Shown here piece after piece: positions 1 through 11,981 of a stretch of 64,000 nucleotides of DNA. The notes under the pieces were generated by a model. It worked only from the letters and a program-made list of their open reading frames with translations, searched no databases and was not told the DNA's origin. Source of the DNA: Nymphaea colorata (lineage: Eukaryota; Streptophyta; Magnoliopsida; Nymphaeales; Nymphaeaceae). Every line of letters begins with the position of its first letter. Within the stretch, counting starts at the first letter, position 1. The stretch is taken from NCBI RefSeq assembly GCF_008831285.2, contig NC_045139.1, positions 36,119,706 to 36,183,705 on the forward strand. The letters run 5' to 3'. The translations under genes and the position numbers were made by a program.

Positions 1-88
1 AGACTCTTAGAATTCTGAAAATGAGATTATAAATAGAGGCCGTGCAAACCATTTTGGCTACGGCTTCTTCTCCTCAGTTTCTTCTTGT

Positions 89-120
<32 letters not shown>

Positions 121-171
121 CTGCGTGAGTGCTGTTTTCGGGTTACAGATATTGGTGCTACATTTCTATCA
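1..171 (+). repeat. 5' LTR, 3' portion (U3 end/R/U5)
   Basis: Matches 4816-4988. Contains a TATA box (TATAAATA at 28-35), a CT microsatellite at 96-120 and the terminal CA at 170-171 immediately before the primer site. Confidence 0.95.
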
Positions 172-183
172 TGGTATCAGAGC
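172..183 (+). other. Primer binding site for initiator Met tRNA
   Basis: TGGTATCAGAGC directly follows the LTR end. It is the usual plant copia primer site, complementary to the 3' end of initiator tRNA-Met. Confidence 0.93.
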
Positions 184-391
184 GCCAGGTTACGTTATCT
201 CTACCAAACGAAATGCCCAAACAGGTCTGATCTGGTTAGAACTCTTTTCTCATCTTGTCTCTATCCTGAATTTACTTTTCTCTTGCGCAATTCTTGTTCC
301 TTTTTCTTCTTGCTTACCAAGGACACATCTTGTTATATCGTGTCTTCTTTCCCTCTCATCTTCTACCTATATACCATTCCTTTCTGCTGTC

Positions 392-1282
392 ATGGAAAAC
401 CTTTCGCATTCTGGCATGTCCTCAAGTTTTCTTCCTCACCTTATTACCGAAAAACTCAACCATGAGAATTATCTGATCTGGAAAAGGCAAATCATGCCTT
501 TCATAAGAAGTCAAGGCCTCTTTGGACATCTCGATGGTTCAACAAAGGCTCCACCAATATCCGTCTTACAGGAAATAAAAAATGAGGCAGGAGAAGTTAT
601 TGCTGTTCATGAAGACAACAATCCTGAACATGCTATGTGGATGAGACGTGATCAAAGTCTGGTTGCGTATATTTTGTCCACTTTATCTCAACAAGTGTTA
701 CTTTCAGTTTCTGATGATTGTACTGCAGAAGAATTATGGGAAACCCTTGCTAATACCTTTTCCCAAATATCAGAAGCTCGAATTATGTACTTAAAGAAAG
801 AATTTCAGAATTTGAGCAAAGGTTCAACGTCTATCATGGATTATTTGGGGCGTATTAAGGCCGTCGCAGACCAACTTGCTGCCTCAGGGAATAACATTTC
901 TGATAAGGAAAATGTGCAGCAAACCTTGAATGGACTTGGGCATGATTATCATGCTTTTATTACAGCTCTTGAGGTCCTTCCTGTTCTGCCTTCCTTCAAC
1001 GAACTACAAGGTAAACTTCTCCAACATGAAATGAATATGAAAAGAGTCATTGAAAGGACTGATCAAGGGAACTCCCAAAATGTGTTGGCTATGAATGTAA
1101 AGTTTGGTAAGAGCCATGGGAACTCCAACCATGGTGGTCGTGGCATTCTACCAACACCACATAACCAAGGTATGTCTCCTTTGGATACTTCAAGAAAAAT
1201 ACCAATTTGTTTTCAGTGCAACAAGAAAGGACACATGAAGGCACAATGTTGGTTTAATCCTCAAAATAAAAACAAAGGGTAA
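392..1282 (+). CDS. copia gag polyprotein segment
   Basis: A 296-residue reading frame from the ATG at 392, chosen because family gag proteins start near here; the frame is open upstream to 125 but that part looks like leader. The N-terminal region carries the LNHENYLIWKRQI type motif of copia gag (DUF4219/UBN2 class), followed by the UBN2 helical region. A CX2CX4HX4C zinc knuckle (CFQCNKKGHMKAQC) lies near the C-terminus. Gag packages the element RNA into virus-like particles. It ends with TAA at 1280-1282, while the sequence that normally follows the knuckle continues in the -1 frame and leads straight into pol. Gag and pol are therefore separate frames here, by programmed shift or by a recent indel. 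Confidence 0.93.
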   Translation: MENLSHSGMSSSFLPHLITEKLNHENYLIWKRQIMPFIRSQGLFGHLDGSTKAPPISVLQEIKNEAGEVIAVHEDNNPEHAMWMRRDQSLVAYILSTLSQQVLLSVSDDCTAEELWETLANTFSQISEARIMYLKKEFQNLSKGSTSIMDYLGRIKAVADQLAASGNNISDKENVQQTLNGLGHDYHAFITALEVLPVLPSFNELQGKLLQHEMNMKRVIERTDQGNSQNVLAMNVKFGKSHGNSNHGGRGILPTPHNQGMSPLDTSRKIPICFQCNKKGHMKAQCWFNPQNKNKG

Positions 1283-1332
1283 GACATGATTATAAACAAG
1301 GAGGACAAAGTTCTAAATCCACCGCTGAAGAT

Positions 1333-4300
1333 ATGCAACAGCTATTGATGGCCGCATTCTCAAAGGTGACTATAAAGCAAAATGAGCAGGGAGAATGGTT
1401 CTTGGATTCAGGTGCAGCTACCCATGTGACAGGAAATGCAGGTAAATTGACTAACTTATCCCCTCATTACGGTAGAAGTTGCATTATAACAGGTGATGGA
1501 AAATCTCATCCTATTACACATATTGGAAATGCACATATTCCATTGTCATCCTCGTCTCTATCACTGTCTAATGTTGTTCTTGCTCCCAATATCAAAAAGA
1601 ACATCATATCCATTTCTAAACTCATTGATGATACAAGCTCTTCTGTTGAATTCACACCTTCTTCTGTCTATGTCAAGGACCTCCAAACGAAGAAAATGTT
1701 CGCTAGAGGGGAGCGTCAAGGGAATATGTACGTCCTCAAGGAATGTCTACCCAAGGATTCATCCACTTTTGATATAGGATTGAAGACATTTTCTCTTTCT
1801 CATAATGCGTCATCAGTGCCAAGTTCTTGCCATTTTCAATCAAAAGTAAGGGGCCCTAACCAATTTTTGGAGTCTGATTTGTGGCATAGTCGGCTAGGAC
1901 ACTGTGGTCGACATTTCATTGAAAAACTTGTCACAGATAGTCTCATTCCAAGATCAAGTTTACCTCTTACTTCAAGTGTCAAAAAATGTTCAAGTTGTGG
2001 ACTTTGTAAGAGTCATGTTTTACCTTTCCATAATATAAATCAAAGGGCTTCCAAACCTTTTGAAACTATTTTTTCTGATGTATGGGGGCCAGCCCCTATT
2101 GATTCCATGTCTGGGTCAAGATATTATGTCTTATTCATTGACTCTTACTCACGTTTCACCTGGATTTACTTCATGAAACACAAATCAGAAGTACCTCACA
2201 TATTTCGAAACTTCTATGCCATGATTCAAACTAAATTTTCATCCAATGTGGTGCATTTTCAATGTGATGGAGGGGGAGAATATTCCTCGCTTGATTTTAT
2301 TGAATTTCTACGTGAAAAAGGGATAACTAGACAAATTTCCTGCCCTTACACACCACAACAAAATGGTGTAGTTGAGCGGAAACATCGACATATAGTTGAA
2401 AGCGCCATGAGCATGATGCATGATACTAATGTGCCCATTTCCTTGTGGACTGAAGCCTTCCATACTGCTGTATACATAATAAATTGTTTGCCTATGACAC
2501 TCTTGATGTCTAAATCGCCATATTTTACACTCTTAGGCAAACAACCTGATTACAAGAACTTGAAGGTTTTTGGTTGTGTATGCTATGTTCACGTTGATGC
2601 TGCCTTGAGGAACAAGTTTCAAGACAAAGCTATTCAATGTAGATTCGTTGGATATGCTGATGAATATAAAGGTTTTCGATGCTATGATCCAACAACTAAA
2701 CGTATCAAAACTTCAAGAAATGTCATTATGGCTCAAAGTGAAAATCAAGAAGATCCAACACAGTCATCAAGTCATCACGAAAACAATAATGAACAGAGCA
2801 ACGATGCACATCGGTATTCGGGTCTTATCTACAGTCGACGACTAAGGGACAGAGATGCTCACAGTGAAGAAGACAACATGCCCCACCTTAGAAGATCCCA
2901 ACGCATTCGTCATCCCATTCACAGGTGGGTTAGCTATGATTCTTTATCACTTGATTTTCAGTTATTCATGGCAAAAATTGGCAAGGAGGAAGAACCTACT
3001 TCATTTGATCAAGCATCAAAATCACATCATTGGAGAAAGGCTATGAAAGAAGAAATGGATGCCTTGCATGAATGTGGAACATGGGAGATCGTTCCGAGGC
3101 CACACGAAAAGAACGTAGTGGGCTCCAAATGGGTATACAAAATTAAATACAAACCTGACGGCAGCATAGAAAGACACAAAGCAAGGTTAGTAGCAAAAGG
3201 GTTTACACAACAATATGGAGAAGATTATGATGAGACATTCAGCCCTGTGATCAAAATGGGAACAATTCGCGTGATTATATCATTGGCAGTTGAATATGGA
3301 TGGAGACTACATCAAATGGACGTGAAGAATGCTTTTCTTCATGGTGATTTAAGGGAGGAAGTATATATGGAACAACCTCCAGGATACACGAAAGGAGACT
3401 CTCATGCATGGGTTTGCAAACTAAGAAAATCTATTTATGGACTTAAACAGGCCTCACGTTCGTGGTTTGACAGTTTCTCTTGCAAGATTCAAGAATGTGG
3501 TTTTCGGAGATGTCCTCTAGATCACTCTCTTTTCATTTATCGAAAGGAAAACATATTTACTTTACTTCTTATATATGTTGATGATATTGTTATCACAGGC
3601 AATTCAGAAAAACACATAGAAGAAGCTAAAGTTTTGATGATGCAAAACTTCAAAATGAAAGAGCTTGGTGATTTACGATTCTTTCTTGGAGTGGAGATTG
3701 ATAGGCACAATAATCGCCTCACATTGACACAACAGAAATACACGTTGGATTTGTTGAAAAAGTCAGGTATGTCTGATTGTAAGCCTGTTGGAACTCCTAG
3801 TGTTCTAAATCAAAGACTAAGTGCTCAAGATGGGGAGTTATATGAAGATCCTACGCAATATCGAAGTATTGTTGGGGCACTTCAATATCTTACATTTACT
3901 AGACCAGATATTATATATCCTGTGAATCAAGTATCCCAATTTATGCATGCACCTAGAGATACTCACATGGATGCTGTCAAAAGAATATTAAGATATCTTA
4001 AAGGGACAGCAGGAGATGGCTTAGTTTATGGTAAGAGTGAAAATATAACTACTGGACATCAACTTATGACATTCACAGATGCAGATTGGGCTGGAGATCC
4101 CGATCAAAGAAAGTCCATTTTTGGTTTTTGTATTTTCATTGGACGTAATCTTGTGTCTTGGAGTTGTCGAAAGCAAAAGGCAGTAGCAAGATCCAGCACT
4201 GAAGCTGAATACAGATGCATGGCTGCAGGTACTGCTGAAGTTACATGGGTTAGACATTTGCTAGAAGACATTGGAGAAAAGATTAAAACATCAATGTTAA

Positions 4301-4551
4301 TGTGCGATAATCAAAGCGCTATTAACATTGCCTTTAATCCCGTACAACATGGTCGAACAAAGCACATTGAAATTGATCAACACTTTGTTAGACAAAAGGT
4401 GGAAGACAAGGAAATTCAGCTTATTTATGTTCGTACAGATGAACAAGTTGCAGACTTATTTACAAAAGGATTAACAAAGGAACGATTCTGGTTTCTAAAA
4501 GGCAAGTTGTACATGGTGCAAAACCATGCACAACTTGAGGGAGGGTGTTAA
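1333..4551 (+). CDS. copia pol polyprotein (protease, integrase, RT, RNase H)
   Basis: A 1,072-residue frame from the first ATG at 1333; the same frame is open back to about 1279, and the residues there look like the continuation of gag. Domains in order: aspartic protease (FLDSGAATHV, about residues 23-32), GAG-pre-integrase (LWHSRLGH), integrase core with D (FSDVWGP), D (QCDGGGEYSS) and E (PQQNGVVERKH), RT with KWVYKIKYKPDG, RHKARLVAKGF, QMDVKNAFLHGDL and the catalytic YVDD, then RNase H with TDADWAGDPDQRKS and STEAEYR. No internal stop is present, so the enzymes look intact. The stop codon overlaps the first bases of the 3' LTR. The protein reverse-transcribes and integrates the element. 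Confidence 0.95.
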   Translation: MQQLLMAAFSKVTIKQNEQGEWFLDSGAATHVTGNAGKLTNLSPHYGRSCIITGDGKSHPITHIGNAHIPLSSSSLSLSNVVLAPNIKKNIISISKLIDDTSSSVEFTPSSVYVKDLQTKKMFARGERQGNMYVLKECLPKDSSTFDIGLKTFSLSHNASSVPSSCHFQSKVRGPNQFLESDLWHSRLGHCGRHFIEKLVTDSLIPRSSLPLTSSVKKCSSCGLCKSHVLPFHNINQRASKPFETIFSDVWGPAPIDSMSGSRYYVLFIDSYSRFTWIYFMKHKSEVPHIFRNFYAMIQTKFSSNVVHFQCDGGGEYSSLDFIEFLREKGITRQISCPYTPQQNGVVERKHRHIVESAMSMMHDTNVPISLWTEAFHTAVYIINCLPMTLLMSKSPYFTLLGKQPDYKNLKVFGCVCYVHVDAALRNKFQDKAIQCRFVGYADEYKGFRCYDPTTKRIKTSRNVIMAQSENQEDPTQSSSHHENNNEQSNDAHRYSGLIYSRRLRDRDAHSEEDNMPHLRRSQRIRHPIHRWVSYDSLSLDFQLFMAKIGKEEEPTSFDQASKSHHWRKAMKEEMDALHECGTWEIVPRPHEKNVVGSKWVYKIKYKPDGSIERHKARLVAKGFTQQYGEDYDETFSPVIKMGTIRVIISLAVEYGWRLHQMDVKNAFLHGDLREEVYMEQPPGYTKGDSHAWVCKLRKSIYGLKQASRSWFDSFSCKIQECGFRRCPLDHSLFIYRKENIFTLLLIYVDDIVITGNSEKHIEEAKVLMMQNFKMKELGDLRFFLGVEIDRHNNRLTLTQQKYTLDLLKKSGMSDCKPVGTPSVLNQRLSAQDGELYEDPTQYRSIVGALQYLTFTRPDIIYPVNQVSQFMHAPRDTHMDAVKRILRYLKGTAGDGLVYGKSENITTGHQLMTFTDADWAGDPDQRKSIFGFCIFIGRNLVSWSCRKQKAVARSSTEAEYRCMAAGTAEVTWVRHLLEDIGEKIKTSMLMCDNQSAINIAFNPVQHGRTKHIEIDQHFVRQKVEDKEIQLIYVRTDEQVADLFTKGLTKERFWFLKGKLYMVQNHAQLEGGC
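4533..4545 (+). other. Polypurine tract
   Basis: A purine-rich stretch (GAGGGAGGG core) immediately before the TGTTA start of the 3' LTR; the standard plus-strand primer position. Confidence 0.8.
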
Positions 4552-4903
4552 AATATAAATCCTTCACCAGCACGTTGAAGAGGAGTCTCTTAGGATTCCA
4601 CCTCCTTGTAGAATGTGTTAAAATATTTAATGTCCTTGTAACATGTGAAGAGTCTCCTAGGATTCTATGTTATAGTTAATATCCTTGTTATATGGGAAGT
4701 CTCCTAGGATTCTATGTTGTAGTTAATATCCTTGTAATATGTGAAGTCTCTTAGGTTTCTATGATGTAATTAATGTCCTCGGAGCTTGTGAAATCTCCTA
4801 GGATTCTACGATTGGAGACTCTTAGAATTCTGAAAATGAGATTATAAATAGAGGCCGTGCAAACCATTTTGGCTACGGCTTCTTCTCCTCAGTTTCTTCT
4901 TGT

Positions 4904-4937
<34 letters not shown>

Positions 4938-4988
4938 CTGCGTGAGTGCTGTTTTCGGGTTACAGATATTGGTGCTACATTTCTATCA
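4546..4988 (+). repeat. 3' LTR, complete (443 bp)
   Basis: Starts TGTTA and ends CTATCA, with the TG...CA termini of LTRs. TATA box at 4843-4850, CT run at 4911-4937. The U3 half carries a 47-bp direct repeat. Confidence 0.94.
4651..4808 (+). repeat. 47-bp tandem repeat in LTR U3
   Basis: Units start at 4651, 4698, 4745 and 4792 (partial), each opening with AGTCTCCTAGGATTCTATG or a close variant. A more divergent unit precedes them from about 4583. Repeats just upstream of a TATA box in an LTR often act as enhancer modules; that role is inferred. Confidence 0.85.
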
Positions 4989-5869
4989 TTAATCCCTGTG
5001 TTGGGCTGTCAGATGGATGTCTATTTGTTGAAGGACTAGGTTATGCTTATGGATGATATCATGATAGTGCTAAATGTTGAACTGTTTCCATGAAAACATG
5101 CTTTACATTGTTGGACAGGGAAATCAAAGTTTGATATCTCTTGTTTGGTGTCGATCATCTGCTGGTTGTCTGCTCATTCTTTCAAAAATTTCAGACTGTC
5201 TTATTATCCAGAGACATCTCTGGATATTAATAATTTAATAGTTGTGGAGTTATTCCAACTTGTAATGCATGATGTCTTCATAATGGCAATATTCAGTTTC
5301 ATTATGTAAGTTATAAATGTTCTAGCTTATGTTGGGAAAATCAAATGGACTCTAATAGATTTTCCTATATTTTCAATTGGAAGAATATGAGCCTTCTATG
5401 CTTTGGGAGATTAAAATCAGTATTGGTTTGCCAAAGGATCATGGAATCATGTTCAAGTTTGTAAGTTTGGAGTTCTTAACCTCTGCTGTTGGAGCTTCAT
5501 TGGGATATTTTAGCTTTTTGAGTTTCCCTCAGTTATGTTTTTAGTGTTTTGCTTAACATTGACTGTTCTGTAAGAGTACCTATGTTTCAACTAATAACAA
5601 GTAAACGGTGGATCCATCCAGCAGATGTCAATATCTTTATGGCTGTTTTACAATGGTGGCTTGCTAAACTGCAGGGACTGGGAAAATAATGCCAAATTGT
5701 ATCAATTGATAAATGTGGTCAAACCTTGTTATGATTCAAAGAGGCAGAGTTGGACCTGCTTCTTCTTCTTTGAGCATATGTTCTTCATTAACCAATATAT
5801 TTAACTACTCCATTGTTGTGACAGATGCCTCATAACCAAGTGTCTGACTGTTTTTTTCTATCTTTCCAG
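4989..5869 (+). other. Intron sequence between copia LTR and first visible ZPR1 exon
   Basis: No coding resemblance found in any frame. The ZPR1 segment that should precede the first visible exon is not here, so it must lie beyond the window start, upstream of the retrotransposon. Confidence 0.6.
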
Positions 5870-8800
5870 GTGGAAGGGATTCTTTTACGGGCCATCAATG
5901 AATTAGAGGCTCTTCAGGATGAGCGAAAAGTATATACAATATCTGGAGATTATGTTCTTTTCTATTTCCTCCGACATTCTCATAATTTGTCCTCTCTATA
6001 TCCAGAAAGTTGATCCAGAAACAGCTGAAGCCTTAGATATGTTCTTGACAAAATTGAAGTCCTTGGCTGCAGGGGAAGGATCTTTCACATTCATACTTGA
6101 TGATCCAGCTGGCAATAGCTTCATTGAGAACCCGTATGTTGGATTGTTCTCATCTCCATGTTCATGTGTGTGCCTGCATAGTTCATAGATTTCGCCTTTT
6201 CATGCCCGTAAAATGTTGATTTGAATGCATGTGTTATTCATGTATATCAATGCCATTTTATATGTGTTCATATGTGAGTGTACAAGCCTAAAGCATTGCC
6301 AACACTTCCATGTCTTCGAGCCTGTTGAGTGTTGACCATTCTGCACCATCTTAGCTTTTTTTTTTAAAAAAAAAAATATTTGGGTAGTTGTACTGACAAT
6401 CCTTGCTTGAGATGTTTGTAGGCACGACTAAACTTGATTTACATAATCCACATTTTATTACTGATGGATGATCTCTTAGTGTCTTTTTCTGCATATGCAT
6501 GTTTAAATGGGATTTGGGTGAGATATTTCTTGAAGTGGTAAACACTTTGCAGCCTAGATTAAGACTCTAATTTGGAAATTGAAACTCGTTTGATTAGTTT
6601 CCAGTAATATGTTCTCATTTGTTCACCATCATTTACATTCTGCAAAATGTCTTATATTTTCTATCGTCTCTCCCGCTCACACAATAACATTTGAAATAAA
6701 GCTTGTATCATATCTAAAGACGGCATCTAGTTGGTTCTTTGAAAAAATATTTGTTAGATGGTTTTCATGGTAGGCTGAAACTTCTCATTCATCTGAAGTC
6801 AAGTCATCAAACTTTTTTCTGATAATTTCTGCTATATATATTTTATATCTTTTGCCTTCTTGTTGGCATTTGTCTCTATTAAGTCAGGTGTTGGCTTCAT
6901 ATTGTACAGTTTATCTTCCTCCACTTAGTAGGTGTTCTTTTCCCCGTGACAGCTGTGCACCTTCAGCAGATCCATTGTTAACCATTACATTTTACGATCG
7001 TACACCTGAACAGCAGGCATCACTGGGTTTTCTTGTCGATTCATCCTCCTCTGGCAATACTGAATCATCTGGGAGTGAAGTTTTACCTGAGAAAAGCAGA
7101 TATGTCCCTGCTGGAACAAAGAGAGAACCACATGGTTCAATTGGAGCTACTGCAGGCCATCGAGCTATTGCACAGGGTACCAGTGAGGAAGTTGCTGCAG
7201 CCTTGTTTAAGTATTCTGCTCCGGAGGAGGTATGTTCACATTGTTGGAGACCATTTGCATGCTAAGTGCCTTATCCTATGAACGTTTAGCATCAATTAGT
7301 TATCATGCTTTGCATTTGGCTGCTTTACTGTTTCAGGTGATGGCATTTCCTTCGACATGTGGAGCTTGTGCAAGTAGATGTGAAACACGCATGTATGTAA
7401 CAAGTATCCTTGTTTTTCTTCCTCTCTGCTATCAAGCTGATATGTTATGCAAGTATGTGTTGACTGAGTTGTTTCTGTAGCAATTCACTAAATCCAAGAA
7501 CAAATTATTTCACTCTCTGAGTGTGTGCTTTTTCATGCTCTTGGTACTTTGGCAGGCTGACTTGTTCTAGGATACATCATCAAAAGAAAAACACTCATCT
7601 TCGAACATGTTCAAAATTAATTATCTTTTGTCTTTATCTGGAAGGAACCATATATCCCTTGGTACCAGAAATTCGTATTGGACTTGGTGGGGTTGCTCCT
7701 GTTTGATTTTCTGATTCTCTCTTTTCAAGTTTGTGTCAATAGTATTGGATATTTGTTCAACTTAACGTTCTTTAGAAATCCCATACTTCCAAGAAGTCAT
7801 TGTGATGGCATCTACTTGCGACACTTGTGGCTACCGCAATTCTGAGGTTTGTAGTGAACTAGAACTATGAGTCTGAAAGACCAGGTTTCCTTTTTCATCT
7901 CTGGTAGCTTGGTAGTGGGGTTTCTATTCAAGTTCTGGTCAAGAAATTCAGCTTGTTTTTTTTTTTTTGGTTTGCCTTGAGTAGTTAAAGCCAGGTGGTG
8001 CAATTCCAGATAGAGGGAAGAGAATCACTGTACGCATACAGAATGCAGCTGATGTCTGCAGAGATGTTATAAAGGTCAGTGCCTTTCCCATTGTAGTCAC
8101 CAAAGATTTATACAATCTTTTTAACTGCATGGTTTCTTTGACCCCTGCATTTAGATCTGTACACCGGGCTGAGTTATCAGCTATGTTGTGAAGGTGCCCA
8201 GGCGCTGCCTGTGTGATAGGCAGTGCCTAGCGCCTAGGCAAAAAAGGCAACCAATTTTTTTTTTTAATTTTTTTTAGTTATCTTAATATGTCAAGTTATT
8301 TTGATTACTCATTACTAATATTTGAAATGTGGAGAGTAGTAATATAACAAGCATAATCAACTTAGACAATCACAAATTAATTGTTGACTATGACTTCATT
8401 GAATATGCAAAATCAATAGAAGAAGTTTAACATTCCTCATTAAATGTAAACTAATACAAGAAACAAAGAAAACTAAATCTAATCTCTAGAAGAATGAATG
8501 TAAATCCGCAAGAAGGCTTTAATTCATCTGTACTTAAAGAAAGACATAATATAATAAAAAAGACTAACGGTACATAATAGTAGACATATAAGTACACAAC
8601 AGTAATACATATAAGTACATAACCATACTAACATATACATATAACAGGTATCACCATAGTACATATTATATAACAGGCTAACAATGTATACATATAATAG
8701 GTTGATGCAATACTATATAACAGGTATAACGGACTGTAGTATATACATATCACATGTATTACAATACATATAACAGGAATAACAAATTGTATTACAATAC

Positions 8801-11800
8801 AATTTAACATAATAGTATATACAAAGTTTGTAACAGGTATAACAAATTACCCATACATATAACTACATGATATAAGTATGTAACATAACCATATTAATGT
8901 ATACTTATAACATGTCTGAGGTATCCCAAATAACAGACTAAGTGACTAACAGTATATACATATAATAGTATGCATATAACAGGATAATCAACACAAAAAT
9001 ACATAAAAATATGTAATCAATACAAAATAAAGTACATGACAATATATACTCAATTAAGAAACTTTAGTTGAAAGGGAATGTGACTTTTTCACTTTCCCAT
9101 GGAGTAGGTGTGTTGGCGGCTAGGCCAGCCTAGGCGCCAACACATATCCCATTGCCTAAACGGTGGACTTAGGCAATGGGTGTGGACTCACGCGTAGTCC
9201 ATGGCTAGGCGAGGCCTTAACAACACAGGTTATCAGGATATCAACAAGATAGATATGAGAAGTGGATACAAGGAAGCAAGTTTAATCTTTAGAGTACAAA
9301 GTCAACAACCTATTCTTTCAAAATTGAAAAGGACACTAAGCTATGTCACACAAGTGCGGGTGTGAGTGTTGGGGCGGCAAAGAAATACGTATTGGTACAG
9401 AAAATGTATATGTGCATGTATTTATATAGTTGTCCACAAAAAAAAAATTAACAATCAATATGCTATGGTTCTATCAATGACTTTATGAGAAAAAAGCGAA
9501 TTGTACATTGCTGCACCTGCACCCCATTTGCATTGAGTTGGGGAAGAGACTGTGTTACTTAGACACCAAAAGTACCGAAAAGATTTGTCTCTTATGAGTC
9601 TGACTCATTTACCCATTAGACAAAGATTTTGCGTACTGGCGATACAGTTTTATATTGAATGAACTTGTTGTGATAAAGGCTAAGGGTCATCATGAATGGG
9701 AAGAAGTGTAGAACACTGAGTTAGATGCTCTTAAAGACACACACATGAGAAACCTGATACTTATCTATAGGAAAAAAGCCGTTACTTTTAAGTGGATTGG
9801 TAAGGTAAAGACCAAGAGTAATCAGTCAATGCAAAATGTAAACTTAGATTTGTAGCCAAAGGATAGATTGAAGAGCATCAAATAGATTATGAGGGAACTT
9901 TTGCTTTCATGGCTAGAGTAACCACTGTTAGAAGTTAGAACCTTTATAGATATTGGTTAATTACAAATTGAAATATTTCCCAAATGAAGGTCGTCAGTGA
10001 CACAAATGACAAAGAAGAAAGTAGTGAAGTTAAAACAATTTTTAAAAAATGTAAGATTTCCAACATACTTTGAGGAATTGAAGATATTTATTCTTTATTA
10101 AGATACTTATTGACACAAATAAAGTTTGCATTGGATCTTATTCCTTAATTTTGAAACCTTGGGTGATAGAGTAGCTGAGACTTGCCAAACTGCGTCACTT
10201 TGGAACCAAGATGAAGCTTGATGATGAAATTTTAGTGGGAATTCCAACTTCTTGTGGATGATAGTTTGATTCCTTATATATAATTTAACTTTTGAAGTTT
10301 TGAGTACCACCATACTTGACATAACGTATGTTGTCCATGTGGAAGTCAGTTTCAGCATGTTTAATCTTCATTCTACAAGAGTGCTGTTTTGTAAATTATC
10401 ATGTCACTGGTATCAATGGAATTGTAAATAAACAGGTCAGAAAACTCTAAATAAAGGAGTACTTTTGTCTTCTTCATTAGAATTTGTTTCTTATATTGGT
10501 GTTGTTTGGGGATTAGTTCCAAGTAACAGGCTCTCCATAACAAACTTTTGTGTTTTCTTTGGTGAATCTAATATTGGGTAGTTTAAATTTTAAAAGGCCA
10601 CAAAATGCCTTTTTTCTTTTTTGCATAAGCAATGCGTAGAGAATGGCTTATACAAAATAGAGGTTGTATCGCTCAAGCAACTCTTGATGGGCATGAGAAA
10701 CAGACTGGAAAAGCTTACCAAATTATGTTGTCATAACTAGAATTTGATTTGCATAGCCCAAAATCAGACATTTCATAAACAAACCAAGTGCATCAAGGTA
10801 GATTGTCATTTTGAGCAAGAAAAGAACTTGGAGAAAACAATTCAACTTTTCTATATGGCCTTGGAATATGAACTTATGGATTTCTTCAGGAGGGCATTGT
10901 ACTTTTCATGATTAATTTTACTTCTTAACAAACTTTTAGTGATGATGCTTTTTGTTTGAGAAAGAGAAAAAAGGAGAAGGGGGTGTGTGTGGAGTGTTAG
11001 TGTTTATATAAATGCATGTGTATTTTTATATGTATATGTATGATAATCACATACATGTTTAAACTTTAAATTCCCATATATATAATTATACACCTTTTTT
11101 GGAGATATTCAAAAATTCTAGATCTAACACTGCTCCAATGCAAAGAGGAACATGAAGAAAAGAAAAGGTTGCAGTCACAAGGCACGACTTGGCCTGTTTG
11201 GTTTTCATTATATAAAGGACGAGAATGCCTCTTTTAACTATATAAAGGATAATAGAAAGTTATCCTACATAAAACCCCCATGCCTATTTAGAGGCATAAA
11301 TCAATTCTAGATATGGATCAGATCCAAGCTGTCTTCTGAATTATTACTTCATGTCAGTCTCATACAGATGATTTTTCTATTAATGTGCATTATCTGGCAC
11401 TCAAACTTTATCAGTCAGATACGGCAAGTGTTAGAGTTCCGGAGGTTGACTTGGAGCTTGCAAGTGGGACGTTGGGTGGGCTTGTGACAACAGTTGAAGG
11501 CCTATTGACCAAAATCCAAGGAAGTAAGTTGATTTTCTGCTTGAAAATACTCAACATCATTAGACTAAAAGGTTGTATTTCATGTAGTTATGCATTCTCA
11601 GCTTAGAAGGTATAAGTAATCTGCGATTCTGCATTGACATTTGACAGTGCTGCATGAATAGTTTGATCCATCGTCACAAATATCGTCAATGTACTCAAAA
11701 TATCATGATAATAGCTGAAAAACTGAAGAAAACAAAAAAGAGGAAGATCGTGATAGTTTTGAATTTATCACTGAAGTTTTTTTATTGCAATATTTTTCAT

Positions 11801-11945
11801 TTGCTTAGAGGGGACGTTATTTAAATGTAAATCATCACATGCCTATTTCTCTTTCTCTCTCTCTCTCTTCCTCTCTCTCTCTTTTGAAAAAAAGTTAGTA
11901 ATAACTCACAGTTTGATAGTCTTTTTCTGTTGCTTTCATTCTCCA

Positions 11946-11981
<36 letters not shown>

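Larger units (their letters stand above)
1..4988 (+). mobile_element. Ty1/copia LTR retrotransposon, 5' end cut by window edge
   Basis: Order of parts is partial 5' LTR, tRNA primer site, gag, pol (protease, integrase, RT, RNase H), polypurine tract, full 3' LTR. The integrase-before-RT order defines the copia class. The 171 bp of 5' LTR in view match the end of the 3' LTR base for base, except that the CT run is 25 bases in one and 27 in the other, so insertion is recent. It lies on the same strand as ZPR1, whose C-terminal exons begin about 0.9 kb downstream. Because the ZPR1 N-terminal exons are absent from the window, the element probably sits in a ZPR1 intron. The target duplication cannot be checked because the 5' flank is outside the window. 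Confidence 0.96.

Noticed and set aside
8628-8810. Minus-strand frame within the hAT element
   Set aside because: Low-complexity translation of the ACATATAACAGG array; no transposase motif.
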